A stretch of 64,000 nt of DNA from Euclidia mi. Its lineage: Eukaryota > Arthropoda > Insecta > Lepidoptera > Erebidae. The DNA lies in contig OX123185.2 in the NCBI GenBank assembly GCA_944739405.2, positions 9,421,840 to 9,485,839 on the forward strand, in the 5' to 3' direction. Of the stretch, positions 42,958-54,311 are shown piece by piece. Made by a program: the position numbers and the translations under genes. The notes under the pieces were generated by a model, which saw only the letters and a list, made by a program, of their open reading frames with translations, was not told where the DNA came from and made no database searches. How positions within the stretch are numbered: position 1 is the first letter of the stretch; each line of letters opens with the position of its first letter.

Positions 42958-45900
42958 TCAGAAGATTAGGTAGGCAGAGACTACGGAACGCCATTTGCAA
43001 CGATCCAGACATATCTCTCTTGCTTCATTCACTCCCATCAGATTCCTCATGCATGCTCTTCTGTTCAGGGTACTTGTCACCTGTCCTGTTTTTAGGATGT
43101 CTCCAATCTGATCAGAGAACGTCCGCCTTCGTCCTGTCCCTTCCACACTTGCCTTATATATCTGCTTGGTCAGTCTTTCGTCATCCATCCTCTCCACGTG
43201 CCCAAACCATCTTAGCATACCTTTCTCGATGCTTGTCACTACATCTTCTTTTACCCCACAACACTCTCTCATCACACAATTCTTTGCTCTGTCAGTCAGA
43301 GAGATACCACACATACTTCTCAGTGCTCTCATTTCTACAGCATTTATTCTACTTTCATGACTTTTCTGCCATACCCAACTATCACTACCATACATAAGAG
43401 TAGGTACTAACACCCCTCTATGCACAGCCAAACGTGCCTTTTTGGACACGTTTTGGCTATTCATAAACGCCTTCAGAGCTCCATTCACTCTATTACCTGC
43501 ATTAACTCTTCTTTCAATATCTTCTACATTCTTACCATCTCTTGTAAACAGCGTACCTAAATATACAAACTCATTCACTTGCTCCACTCGCTGTCCATCG
43601 ATCATAACATTACAAGCCGTAACGCATTCCTCCTTTTCAAAAACCATAACTTTCGTTTTACTTACATTCACTTTCATTCCTTTCCTCTCTAACGCACCAT
43701 GCATGATTGTTACCATCTCCTGCAACTCCTCCGCTGAAGACGCAAGTATAACCTGATCATCAGCATAAAGGAGGCATTTGACAAGTAACTCATTCATCCT
43801 TAATCCACAATCACTATGTTTCAAGTTTTGCAAACAACTGTCCATGAAGAGGTTGAACAGCCACGGCGACGCTACACATCCCTGTCTAACATCCCCGTTT
43901 ATCCTCACACAAGCTCTAGAATCCTCATAAGGGGATTTCAGAGCTCGAATTAGGCTGCTGTTCACCCCATACATCGACAGTACCGACCACATTTCATTCC
44001 TCACCACTTTATCGTAAGCCTTTTCCAAATCCACGAATGCGCAGTAGACCTTTCGACCTTTGGCCAAAAATTTCTCGGCTATGCATCGCAAGGAAAAGAC
44101 TTGATCCGTACACCCCATACCCTTTCGGAATCCCGCTTCTACATCCCATATTTTCTTGCCGGTTACTTTCATAACTCTTTCAATCAGTACCTTCGCATAC
44201 AATTTGCCAACAATGCTGAGAAGGCTAATGCCTCTATAGTTTTTGCAGTCTTGTTGCGTGCCTTTTCCTTTATAAAGAGGCACAACTACTGCTGTGGCCC
44301 AGTCATCAGGTACTCGGCCGGTGCTCCAGCACAAGTTGAATAAACGCTGCAGCTGACTAACTATGATGCCCTGTCCAGCCTTCAGCATTTCGACTGTAAT
44401 CCTGTCATACCCTGCAGCCTTACCTAATTTCATACTGGCCTGTGCCTTCAAAATTTCATCCACGCCAATATCGCTTTCATCATTGCTATCATTACCATTT
44501 ATTTCACCTGTTGATGTCTCTGTCGTCGTTCTTTCAAATTATCCTTCAAAATACTCTTTCCATCTCTTCAGCACACACGATTCACCATTCAGTATCTTTC
44601 CATTCTTGTCTCTGATTTCTGTGTATTCTGAGGATTGAGTTTTTCCTCGAACTGCACGAACGGACTTCCAGAAAAACTTAATGTTTCTCCGAAAGTCGTC
44701 AGATAATCTACTATTAAACTCATCTTTCTTTTCCTCTTTTTTCCTTTTAACCATTTCTTTCACTATTCTTTTAGACCTAACAAACTCCTTTCTTGCTTCA
44801 TCTATGTCATCACTCGTTGCCTTTCCCATTCTTTCATTTGCTCTGGCAGCCAACCAATCTAACCACGCTTTCTTCTTCTCTGATACTGCTGATTGTACAT
44901 CCTTGTCCCACCATGTATTCTTAACCTTTCGTAGTTTCCTTCTCTTGATCACACCACATACTTCAGACGCTACACATTCTACCTCTTTTTAAAAGGAATG
45001 CCATAACTCTTCCATATCATTTATGCCATCGAACCTCTCAAATCTTGCTATCAATCTTCATTTATACTCATCTTTCACATCTTTCTCTTGCAGATTTTCT
45101 ACTTTTATTCTTTCCAAGACCCTCTCTTGATTATTTTCTCGGTGTCGCCATCCTTTAAAGAGCCCACTTATCTGACTTAACACCAAAAAGTGGTCTGTAT
45201 GGATGCCGATCCCTCGAAAAACTCTCGTATCCAATACATTCTTTCTCAGTCGTTCATCTACTATTACAATATCCATCATACTTCTTCTAACATTTTTCGC
45301 CTCACGTGTATACAAATGTATCCTTTTGTGATCAAACATGGTGTTTGTCACACAAAAGTTCCACTCCAAACAAACCTCAAGCAGTTCTTTTCCATTTTCG
45401 TTCACACTCTTATCACCGAATCCACCTAAAACCCTTTCAAATCCATCTCGCTTTACTCCCGCCCATCCATTGAAATCACCTAACAAAATCAATCTCTCGT
45501 TATCCTTACAGGTCCTCAGAATCTCTCTTAAACTCTCCCAAAACTCCTGCCTTTCGTCTTTTTCTTGTTGTGACATACCCGTTACTATATTGACTGGGGC
45601 GTAAACCCCTAGAATAAGAAGACGAGTAAGTCCTACTTTCATTCTCATCCATAGTAGCCTTGCATTTACACATTCAAACTCTTTTACGCTCTCATTTATT
45701 CGCGCAGACAGTATTAAGCCAACTCCCTTGCAGGCTCTGGTGGTACTATCTACTCCGCCCCAATACGCCGTGTAGCTGCCATGCTTTGTAGTGTCACATC
45801 CTTTCTTTTTCGTTTCATTCACACACAGAACATCAATCTTTCTATCATCCATCATCTGGCATACTTCATCCAATTTTCCGTCCATTCCACCGCCAACATT

Positions 45901-46014
45901 CAATGTTGCAAATCGGCTTTCCGTAGGCCGCTTTTCGCCCTCGCGGGAAACGAGACGTGACAGGTTGCGAACCGTGTCGCCGCCATTTGAAGAATAATTA
46001 ATGTCTGTCCTCAT
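42958..46014 (-). pseudogene. Non-LTR retrotransposon ORF2: endonuclease-reverse transcriptase, three nonsense codons
   Basis: Single frame on the minus strand, 1019 codons. The apurinic-type endonuclease (46014-45061) has NVGGG near the start, DVLCVNETK, LLGDFNGWAG and HTDHFLVLS, which carry the metal-binding and catalytic E, D, N and H. A linker part (44952-44542) follows, then the RT (44463 on) with YRGISLLSIVGKLYA, GFRKGMGC, FVDLEKAYD, RQGCVASPWLF and the catalytic LLYADDQVIL. The C-terminal part has a W-x-GH motif (MLRWFGHVERMDD). Frame is kept throughout, but TGA at 45058-45060, a TAA about 75 bases further on and a TAA at 44539-44541 stop it. Such enzymes nick target DNA and copy element RNA there. 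Clade (RTE, CR1 or relative) is not assigned. Confidence 0.88.
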
Positions 46015-46390
46015 AGCGTTCCCACGAGTAATAGGGATTTAAAAGGTCCATCCCCGCAGAACCCTGTACGGGGGTAAGATGGAATCCTAGCTGTGCCCTG
46101 TGACCACCAACACAGGCACCCTCCGTTTGAGACCAGCTTGCCCTCTGGCCACGAATCCCTCGGCACGGGTCGGTTTACACCTTAGATTGGGGTTTTGTGT
46201 CGGGTATGCTCCCTGAAAGTTGGTTTAATTTCGGAGTTTTTTTCGGTTTAATTTTTCCTTCTCCTAGACAGGTTGCCAACCGAGGCTAACGAGGCCCATC
46301 TCCCCGAACGTTTGGTTTAATTTCGTAGTTTTCCTTCTCCTAGACAGGTTGCCAACCAAGGCTAACGAGGCCCATCTCCCCGAAATGAAA
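46015..46390 (-). repeat. 5' UTR of the non-LTR element with tandem duplication
   Basis: Upstream (minus strand) of the endonuclease frame. The block tggtttaatttcg ... ccttctcctagacaggttgcc, aaccgaggctaacgaggccc, atctccccgaa occurs twice in tandem at about 46218-46305 and 46312-46383. The first copy is longer by an internal duplication of the tttcggtttaattt word. Tandem 5' monomers often carry LINE promoters; that role is inferred. The rest (46030-46200) is GC-richer, non-coding leader. Confidence 0.6.
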
Positions 46391-47430
46391 CCACTGAAAC
46401 CACTACATCTGAAGAATTTTTATTATACACACATTTGAATTACTTAAATACTCCAATTTATTTTTGAATAAGTTTAAGTTCTTATTGAAAGCTACAACAA
46501 AGATCATCAACAAACATACAAGTAAATATAATTATAGTAATGTTTCTTAAAATGGTTAAATACCACAAAATTAGGTTTTTATTAGTCATTATTCTTCTAG
46601 AAAGTTCGCTTAAACCATAGTAAACAGCTTAAACGGTGCGTCCAAAGATTTTTATAGTGAAATTACTATATGAAATCTTTCACGTCAGTCAACAAAAAAC
46701 AAAGAACGATCAACGTTTTATATAAATGTTTTGTTTATCTCGATGTATTTCGATTATCGACAGAATTTTATCAACATCCCACACTTTAATTTTGATCTAC
46801 CTGAATCAACAAAACATAAATCATTCCAGCGGATCGATTAGACAAACCAAACACGATTCTGTTTAATACTAAGCGAACATTCAATCCGTCTACGAGCAGG
46901 TTATAATCGGGACCGATAATATAATCGGTCGGAACGCATGCCGAATGGATACAATATGCTAATTCAATGTTTGCCAAATGTAGTGTGCCGATTCGATTCC
47001 ACTCGTCGAACGGACCTACGTCACGAACGCTCTGTTTATAGACTAGTGATGGGACATTGTGCACGGAGCCACTATCTACAAATTGTGCCTTATAATTCCA
47101 ATATAAATGCAAATCGGTATTCTATTTTAAATAAGAAAGCGGAAGGATGTGCGACGAAAAATATTTTAGGAAATTATTGGCTCCTTGGCTTTTGACAGTT
47201 TGTTTCCTTATTTTACTGCAAATTTGACAGTAGCTTTAATGTTAGTTGTTATCTGTATTTGCATTTCTGACTGACGGTGGGTTGCCAAACTTGTAACAAA
47301 ATATTCAAACCGTACATAATATGAAAGCCTTTTTCCTTATTTTATATAGTACCTTTACCTATTATGTGTGTTTTATGTATAATATTTATTTGTGCTCATG
47401 TAGTTGATGGATTCAGAATACAAGGTGTCT
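46391..47430. other. AT-rich stretch with overlapping open frames of unknown meaning
   Basis: 46786-47112 (minus, 108 codons) and 46938-47195 (plus, 85 codons) overlap on opposite strands in a slightly GC-richer patch. Neither shows a known domain, signal peptide or membrane segment. The patch also has a short inverted word (gaccgataatataatcggtc near 46911-46930). I see no support for a gene. Confidence 0.4.
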
Positions 47431-47600
47431 ATTCATTCGGTGGGTGACGTAAGAGACGGAATACTCGTAATAATATTGAGAAGAGACGGAAACTCGACAC
47501 ACTAGGCCAAATTCTCCTAATTTAATTTTGTGACGCAAATTAGGAGAATTCTGTGTCCATCAGTGGACTGTGAAATATTGTGGTGATGACAATGATATAT
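47430..47600 (+). mobile_element. (GAT)n-tailed retroposon, degraded copy
   Basis: Shares in order gggtgacgtaagagac, ggccaaattctcct, then cagtggactgt and ggtgatgacaatgat with the better copy at 49129-49388. Where that copy has ctcctttcaaaggag, this one has a longer perfect hairpin, aattctcctaattt ... aaattaggagaatt (14-bp arms). Non-coding. Confidence 0.55.
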
Positions 47601-49116
47601 TTGTATTACAACATTAAATCATATTTAAGCAAAAAAATCTACCTCAGATTGAGAAATACTAACTACAAAATAAATCAATATTATTTTATTAAAGTTCATA
47701 CAAGATTGAAACGGAAAATAGAATACCGAGTTTCTATAAAAAAATAGATATTAGAATTATTGTAAAGTACAACATAGTATAACATTTGATACACAGAGCC
47801 GAAAACAAATAATTTGAAACAGTGAGCACTATGAAACGACTACTGCATGAGTATTACGTAACAAAAGGACAGGTTCACATCACTAGTATCTGTAAACACA
47901 CAGTGCAACGGGCTTTACAAAGCTTCGAAAGTGGTGTAGGAAGCTCGATTGAGCAAAGAATGTTGTTGCATTGTGAAAATATTTAATAAATTCGTCATCC
48001 TTTACGTCTGACAAAGATGCGAATACAAACATGAATAAAAATGGCAGTAAAAGTCATCAAATTAATAAGTAGGTATGTAAGACAGATGAAATACGAGGTT
48101 TTGTTTTACTGTATTTACGTGATTCGACGCGCATTTTTCAATGTAGCAACATTGATTGTCGACTACTACTATTTGCGATGATAATGATGCAAAACTAGCT
48201 CTTCATCATTATCAAATTGTACAGTAAGTGCAATCTTCGTCAATTTTTTTTATTCGAAACTTAATTCAAAAATTATACGGTGGCTGTTTTGGTTGAAATG
48301 CACAGTCAATTTTGGGATTATGGTATTACTACATAACATTGTACGACTTATAGAATACAAAACAGATATATCACAACCAAGGCAGCTACTGAGAGTTATT
48401 AAGAATTTCTTTAATAATCTACTTTTTATTCCCACGAATAAAAATTAACCGTGAATGTTCGTTTAAAAATCCACATATTTTGAAGCTACAGCATATACAA
48501 AAGCAGGCAATGGCTAATAATATATAAAATCGAATCTAGCGCGAGTAAAACCGCGAGGCATAACTTGCCATACATACTGGAAAACATGCAAGCAATAAAA
48601 TTTACGAGCTATAATAAAATTGAGCTCGAACTTGGTTAAGTTGTTTCATAAGAAGCTGTTTAAACTGAAACTACTTCGGAATATGCAGCTAGGCAATTGT
48701 CTTACATTCATAGTCGTATGGTCGGATTTGCGATATCTATTTAGTTTCTGGTGAATATTATCTTTCAAGAACTTTACTATTTCACTGTTTATTTTACTTT
48801 CCAGAACTATTTCACTATTTTCAAAACAATAACGCTATTTCCTTTTCTTTTACTTTTTCTGTAAGAATGGTTCTATGGTCATCTCTGATATCGACTTTTT
48901 TTGGAAGTCCAAGCCTAATTATTCTTGCACTGAGACGAGGACCAGAGTCGACGGCTTTGCGAGCAAGCTGAAACACAGTGAATCCGATGTAATTGCCACA
49001 AAAAGCGGTCACCCATCCAAGTCTTAACCTCTTCCAACATTGATTTACATGGCCAAACTACGAGCCCTTCTCACTACTATTTTACCGTAGGATTCACATT
49101 TTAATGAACAGTTGAT
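47601..49116. other. AT-rich stretch, no recognised gene
   Basis: Scanned on both strands; open frames at 48250-48435 and 48821-49012 have no family features. No repeats with clear ends. Confidence 0.4.
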
Positions 49117-49400
49117 ATTTGGGTAGATGACAATCCGTATTCTTAATCCGTCCGTGTGGTGACGGATTAAGAATACGGATTATCACCACCTCATATCATC
49201 CCATGGGTGTCGTAAGAGCCGACAGAGGGAGCATATTATGCATAGAACAGCACTGTAAGAGAAGGAAAACTTGATACAAACCCTGTACCAACCCGTTTGG
49301 CCAGCGTGGTATCGTAGGCCAATTCCTCCTTTCAAAGGAGAAGCCTTGTCCAGCAGTGGACTGTTAAAGGCTGATGATGATGATGATGATTTGGGTAGAT
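49117..49400 (+). mobile_element. Retroposon with 12-bp target duplication and 5' hairpin
   Basis: The 260-bp insertion (49129-49388) is flanked by the direct repeat atttgggtagat at 49117-49128 and 49389-49400. The body ends cagcagtggactgttaaagg then ctgatgatgatgatgat, a (GAT)n tail. The tail block accaacccgtttggccagcg also occurs in the SINE at 62636-62955, so they share a 3' region. Its first 53 bases form a perfect hairpin: 21-bp arms 49132-49152 and 49161-49181, loop cgtgtggt. Non-coding and recent. Confidence 0.87.
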
Positions 49401-51440
49401 ATACATAGAACATACGATATATATATACGTAGAACTGAGGTCACATAAAACGCAATCGGTTTCCAGGAAAATATAAAAACGCCAAACGGCATACAGCACA
49501 CACGCTTTCATTTTAGCTTCGTTATTCTATTTTGGTGTCACTTTGTTTTTCTACTTTTATGTTATGGTGCTGGTTTAAAAAAATAGGAACCGCAACGAAG
49601 CCTGAAGTATATACCGTTTTTTTCATAGTTGGTCCATAAAGCAGGTGTTTCGAACAACGTTTCACCTTTGCGCTTTTTTAATTGACACTGAATCGAATCA
49701 GTAGGGATAGTATAACAACCAGTTCAGGTAACAACTGCGATAACCATACTTCTTCATCGTCATCATTAGTCCTGTACTTAAACTATTATTTTACTGGGCA
49801 CGCACCTCTTTCTACTTTGAGAAGGATTTGGCCATAGTCCTCCACGATGGCCAACTATGGAGAACTCTCATTCATGCCGGTTTCCTTACCATCGTTTTAT
49901 TCATCATTTACCAAATGATAATTTACAATTTACACCATACTTTTATTACCTACCATCTATTTTTCTTCGTTTACACTCTTGACAGAGTAGTCGTGTTCAT
50001 CGCACCAGGATTGGTAGAACAGTTACCAATTTCACTGTTATTCCCTTAAACTACCTGCCCTGTGCTTTGGTGGAGTAGACCATTAATTCCAGTCTTCACT
50101 TGATCAGCCTCTGGTGGACTGTAAATCAAACAAGACATTACTGTTATTACAGTTAACTCTCGTCTATTTTTTCAAGGCAATACAACCATATGTATTGTCC
50201 ACTTTTAATACCCAATGATAAACAAAGCATAATAATTTGTCCACGTTACCATAGATTCGAACAAAGGACACAACAACGAGGATTTAGGTCGATACAGTTT
50301 AATCAAGCACCGTCGAGCCGACTGCGCTAAATGAAGTTATGGTTCACTGTTTACATGCCAACCTTGATAGATAAATGAAGCTATAAGCTTTAGCCGTCTG
50401 TTTTGCTTTTAGCAAACCCAAATCTATAAACTGAGTTATTACTTGTGAAAATACCATCTCTAAAGTCTTAATAACTCATTTATCAAGTCACTCATATCGT
50501 TTTTCTTGTGTTATTGGTTCAAAGAAGTTACAGAAAAATATATAGTGAATACCAAAACAAACTAAAAACCAGTGGAAAAGTGACATGTTGGACTTTTATC
50601 AATTATTATACTCTTGGTGCATTATATGAAGAAACATCCAACTATAAATAGTGAAAAAAACACTTACTATCCTCAAGTAAGACTTTACCTTTTTTATGAA
50701 CTCGTTACTTTTTTTAAAAATCATTACTACTTGCTAGTGCTACCAGTGTCAGCGCAGTTAAAGGCCACAACTAGCACCAAAACCAAAACAACATTATACA
50801 ACTGCCGAAGCGGTGAATTGACGTACTAAAATGATTTAGCAGTCTTGCCAACCTAACAGCAATTCAAGACGACTACTAGCGCCACAATATCGTACTAAAC
50901 GGTTCAGGTGGTAGAAAAGTGAACTAAAAAAATAACGCTACTGCCCACCAGTGGGCGATTGGTAGGTTATTGGGATCCCATTACATAAAATAATTTTACC
51001 GATGGTAGAAAAATTAATTTGAACAGAGACAACCTGGACTTACGTAAAATCTAGCATTTTGTAATTTATAATAACAAAAATAAAATAATACCGTATAGAA
51101 ATGGATTCTAATAGCTCTATATTAATATTACTCAACGTAAACCGCATAAAGTGAAGTCATTAACTGATTTATCATCAATAATGAACGAAGAAGTTAGCTC
51201 TTGTACTTAGAAGTGAGCGGACGTGTTACACATTGAGCAGTGACTTTACTAAAGATTTTGACTTCCTTGCTTTGATTGGTGGCTTCTTGTGAATTTCAAT
51301 TCCTTGTCACACATGCAGTGTCTATACCAGTGGTTGACGCCCAGTGGGCGGTGTTGAAGAGGGATAGCAGATTTCGGTGAGCATATGCTAGAAACAAGAT
51401 TATAAAATCTTAGAATTTTTTTAAAAACTCCACAAAGTGT
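49401..51440. other. AT-rich stretch, nothing recognised
   Basis: No gene, RNA or element with clear ends. Open frames at 49828-50049 and 50614-50829 are hydrophobic or AT-biased without family features. Confidence 0.4.
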
Positions 51441-51449
51441 ATACACTCA

Positions 51450-51525
51450 CCTGGATTGGAACTCGAGATCGCTGCGTCCGACGCCGCATGTTAGCGCATT
51501 CGACCAAGCGAACAAGTGGCCGCCG
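51450..51525 (-). mobile_element. Possible tRNA-like SINE head
   Basis: The minus strand reads cgcttggtcgaatgcgctaac ... gatctcgagttccaatccagg, spaced like tRNA A and B boxes. The B-box-like gagttccaatcc differs from the consensus ggttcgaatcc at a few positions. A GC-rich island in AT-rich DNA. No matching body or second copy was found in the window, so the call is weak. Confidence 0.3.
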
Positions 51526-51654
51526 GCGCGAAATCACCGAACACTACGTAGTGCAATGCGGATACATAGATACATACATACCTACTATTGCTGTATTCAA
51601 GTTATAAGCTTCCCTGTTGACAGTTGTAACGTATCGAATAATACGCTTTGTATA

Positions 51655-52638
51655 ATGCCACGCACGGTGCGGTCGCCTCCCCTATGCTCATCTAAAGCCC
51701 AGTCGCTGCTGGAAGCACAATCCGAGCCAAACCTCTCTATTGCGACTTCACCTGCAGAATCGAGTGACCCTGATATCACTACGAGGCCCGGAAAGCGTTT
51801 CCGAGTCAATGAAAGTTTTACTGAACCGACACAGGACAGATACGAAGAGCTAAAAAACATGCTTCAATCATGGAAGGCAGAGCAAGACGTCATTCTTAAG
51901 AAATTAGTTTCGGAAGTTTCTGAATTAAAAAAACATTATCTCACCATACAAAACTCCAACTTAGAGATTGAAAAATCCATGATCTTCATCAACAAAAATT
52001 ACGAGGACATGAAAACTCGGCTCGAAACTCTGGAGAAGGAAGACAAGGGATGCGAGGAGCGGCTAAGTAATATCGCTAGAAACAACCCCGACGAGACTGT
52101 GGCCAGACTGGAAGCAAAGTTGGATGCCATGGAGCAACAGGCGCGTAACTGCAATGTGGAAATCTGCAACTTACCTGACAAACGTAGTGAGAATCTACTA
52201 GCTATTCTGCAGTCAATTGGTAACGTTGTAAACTATCCCATTACACAGAATGATATTGTGTCTGTACACCGAGTGCCGCATGCTCTGCAGAGCGACAGCA
52301 AGCCGAAGAACATAATAGCAAAATTCAAATCTACCATAGTCCGAGACAATGTACTTAGCGCCTTCCGTAAAATGAAGAGCATTAAGTCAAACCAGCTGAA
52401 TATTGCAGGCGCTCCGATAACAATTTATATGAATGAACACTTAACGTTAAAAAATAAGACCTTATTTCGTAAGAGTAGAGAACTTGCTATTAAGAATGGG
52501 TTTAGATACGTATGGGTTAAGAACGCCACGATCCTTGTGCGCGAACGAGACGGTTCCCCTGCTTTCGCGGTGCGCTCTGATGGTGATCTCAATAAAATTA
52601 TCAACCGTGATAAAACGGCAATTAAAAGTACTAACTAG
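51655..52638 (+). CDS. LINE ORF1-type protein with FP25-like C-terminal domain
   Basis: 327 aa from ATG 51655 (MPRTVRSPPL); an upstream in-frame ATG at 51556 would add 33 unlikely residues. A Ser/Pro-rich N-terminus is followed by a coiled coil at about residues 60-150 (ELKNMLQSWKAEQDVILKKL, ARLEAKLDAMEQQ). The C-terminal domain carries CNVEICNLPDKRSENLL, VHRVPHA, NIIAKFKSTIVRDNVLSAFR, IYMNEHLT and FRYVWVKNATILVRE. This is the pattern of the baculovirus FP25K C-terminal domain family, also used by ORF1 proteins of insect non-LTR elements. Likely role: RNA binding and chaperoning in a retroelement particle. The frame is intact, but no ORF2 follows: after 335 bases of AT-rich 3' sequence comes aataaatg and an A-run. 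Confidence 0.8.
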   Translation: MPRTVRSPPLCSSKAQSLLEAQSEPNLSIATSPAESSDPDITTRPGKRFRVNESFTEPTQDRYEELKNMLQSWKAEQDVILKKLVSEVSELKKHYLTIQNSNLEIEKSMIFINKNYEDMKTRLETLEKEDKGCEERLSNIARNNPDETVARLEAKLDAMEQQARNCNVEICNLPDKRSENLLAILQSIGNVVNYPITQNDIVSVHRVPHALQSDSKPKNIIAKFKSTIVRDNVLSAFRKMKSIKSNQLNIAGAPITIYMNEHLTLKNKTLFRKSRELAIKNGFRYVWVKNATILVRERDGSPAFAVRSDGDLNKIINRDKTAIKSTN

Positions 52639-52983
52639 TAGTTATATGTAGGTATTGGTATACCTAGGTTCTATATATTTTTTCGCTTTCTTTATATATT
52701 TCAATATTAATTTCCAAGCATTTCACTACATACATTGTTGTTTACAAACATTCTAGTTACACAAACAATACCCAAACTCGATTTTGTAGATCACACTCAC
52801 ACAAGACAGGACTTTGGTCTCGTCTGAAGTTCTGTTCACTAATGTTCACACTTTCAGATAAAATACCTACATACCTACTGCATGAAATATTTTATAGTTT
52901 TGTACCTAGCTTAATATATCTGTTTAGTATGTTTTTATGCCATGATATAACATCATCATAACCAATAAATGATAAAAAAAAAA
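52639..52983 (+). other. 3' untranslated region and poly(A) end of the ORF1 retroposon
   Basis: AT-rich, non-coding. It ends ccaataaatgataaaaaaaaaa (52960-52983): an AATAAA signal closely followed by an A-run. This indicates that the ORF1 copy arose from a polyadenylated RNA. The matching target duplication at the left border was not found. Confidence 0.55.
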
Positions 52984-54311
52984 TCTGATATCATGGAGCT
53001 GATCTGATGATGGCGATGAAAGCTGGCCACAGGAACTCTTCAATCAAATGACACAACCCCATCGAGTGTGAGCTCGTTTCTTTCGTATTGACGAATACCT
53101 TGATCCCATGCGTTGAGCGCACATGAAAGGTTGTTTCAAAAACGATGTTCTTACTTTTAATTTATACATAAAGACGATGAAATTTAAGGTCGACCCGTTT
53201 AAGAATTCTTTTATGTTTATAATTTTATTATGATCTTACATAATGCGGCACACCAGAATTATTGAAGAACCATTTTCACTGGACGGTAGACATAGATAGA
53301 CAAAAAAGATATGACATATTTGGTTAGACTAGAGAAAAGCCCGGGCTGGTTTCTCAGGGAAGTGCCAAGAATAACGCCAGGAAGATGTTGATGATAAGAG
53401 ACGTAGGAAAATAAGTCTTATGACCAATATTTCGTTTATAACATAGATAAAGTAAGACTATACTAGGTTTACAGCATAGGCCTAAACTCTGCTGCGTCAC
53501 TCTGCTTACGAGTGCGTCCTGACTGAAACGTCAGGACTCTCAAGATATGTAAATACCAAAAAGCATCGACCCATGCCCATTTCCATCATGCTATAATATC
53601 TTTAAGCCATTCACACGTTTCAATAACGGTATCCATCTCTTATCATTTTTCTATTGCCATTTACACGACCATCTGAAATAAATCGAAAATTGCAACAGTA
53701 CTACTCATGATTCACCAGTCTTAAATAAATTCATTTACATTTTGTAGCTCAATTTCTGCAAGTGTTTTTGAAACGTATAGTCCTAGATAAAAATAAACTG
53801 CAAATGGAGCATAAAAAGCAGCGTATTTCATAATAAGCGAAATACAGCGATTATCATTTTATTTTAAGGCTGCGGCAATGGTTTGGCATATCGCCCCTTT
53901 TATCTTTGACGATCTGATCGGTTTCGTTGTATTGAATGCGACACTCCGTTTCACACCCTAGTGGGGACATTTATAGGTGACGACACGGACACGACACGCT
54001 AATTGGATAGTGTTTATAAACTCTGCTATGCGTAATATCGTAGCTTAATGTTCTTGTTATATGTTGTGTGCGTTAACAGACCTAAAATAAATGAGTAAAG
54101 CATTTAACTTTACGGTCAGATAAATATTATATTGCTGTATCGAAGTAATGCTCTGAAAATCTGGATGTTCTCCTACCACTGGAATGCGTTTACTTCCATT
54201 ACGAGCTTAATTTTTCTGTCGTGTACATCGTCGAAAATGAAGATTAAAGAGATTGGAAATAATTAACCACTGAAAACTGCTTGGTTTACTTTCTTAGACG
54301 AGAAACTCCAG
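52984..54311. other. AT-rich stretch, nothing recognised
   Basis: No gene or element with clear ends. 53330-53400 holds short words typical of degraded repeats (aaaagcccgggctggtttctc). Confidence 0.4.

Noticed and set aside
43442..45997. Plus-strand open frames opposite the endonuclease-RT
   Set aside because: Antisense shadows of the LINE ORF2, with no motifs of their own.
46786..47195. Overlapping opposite-strand frames as a protein gene
   Set aside because: No domain, no codon or start support, and AT-rich flanks without splice-supported extension.
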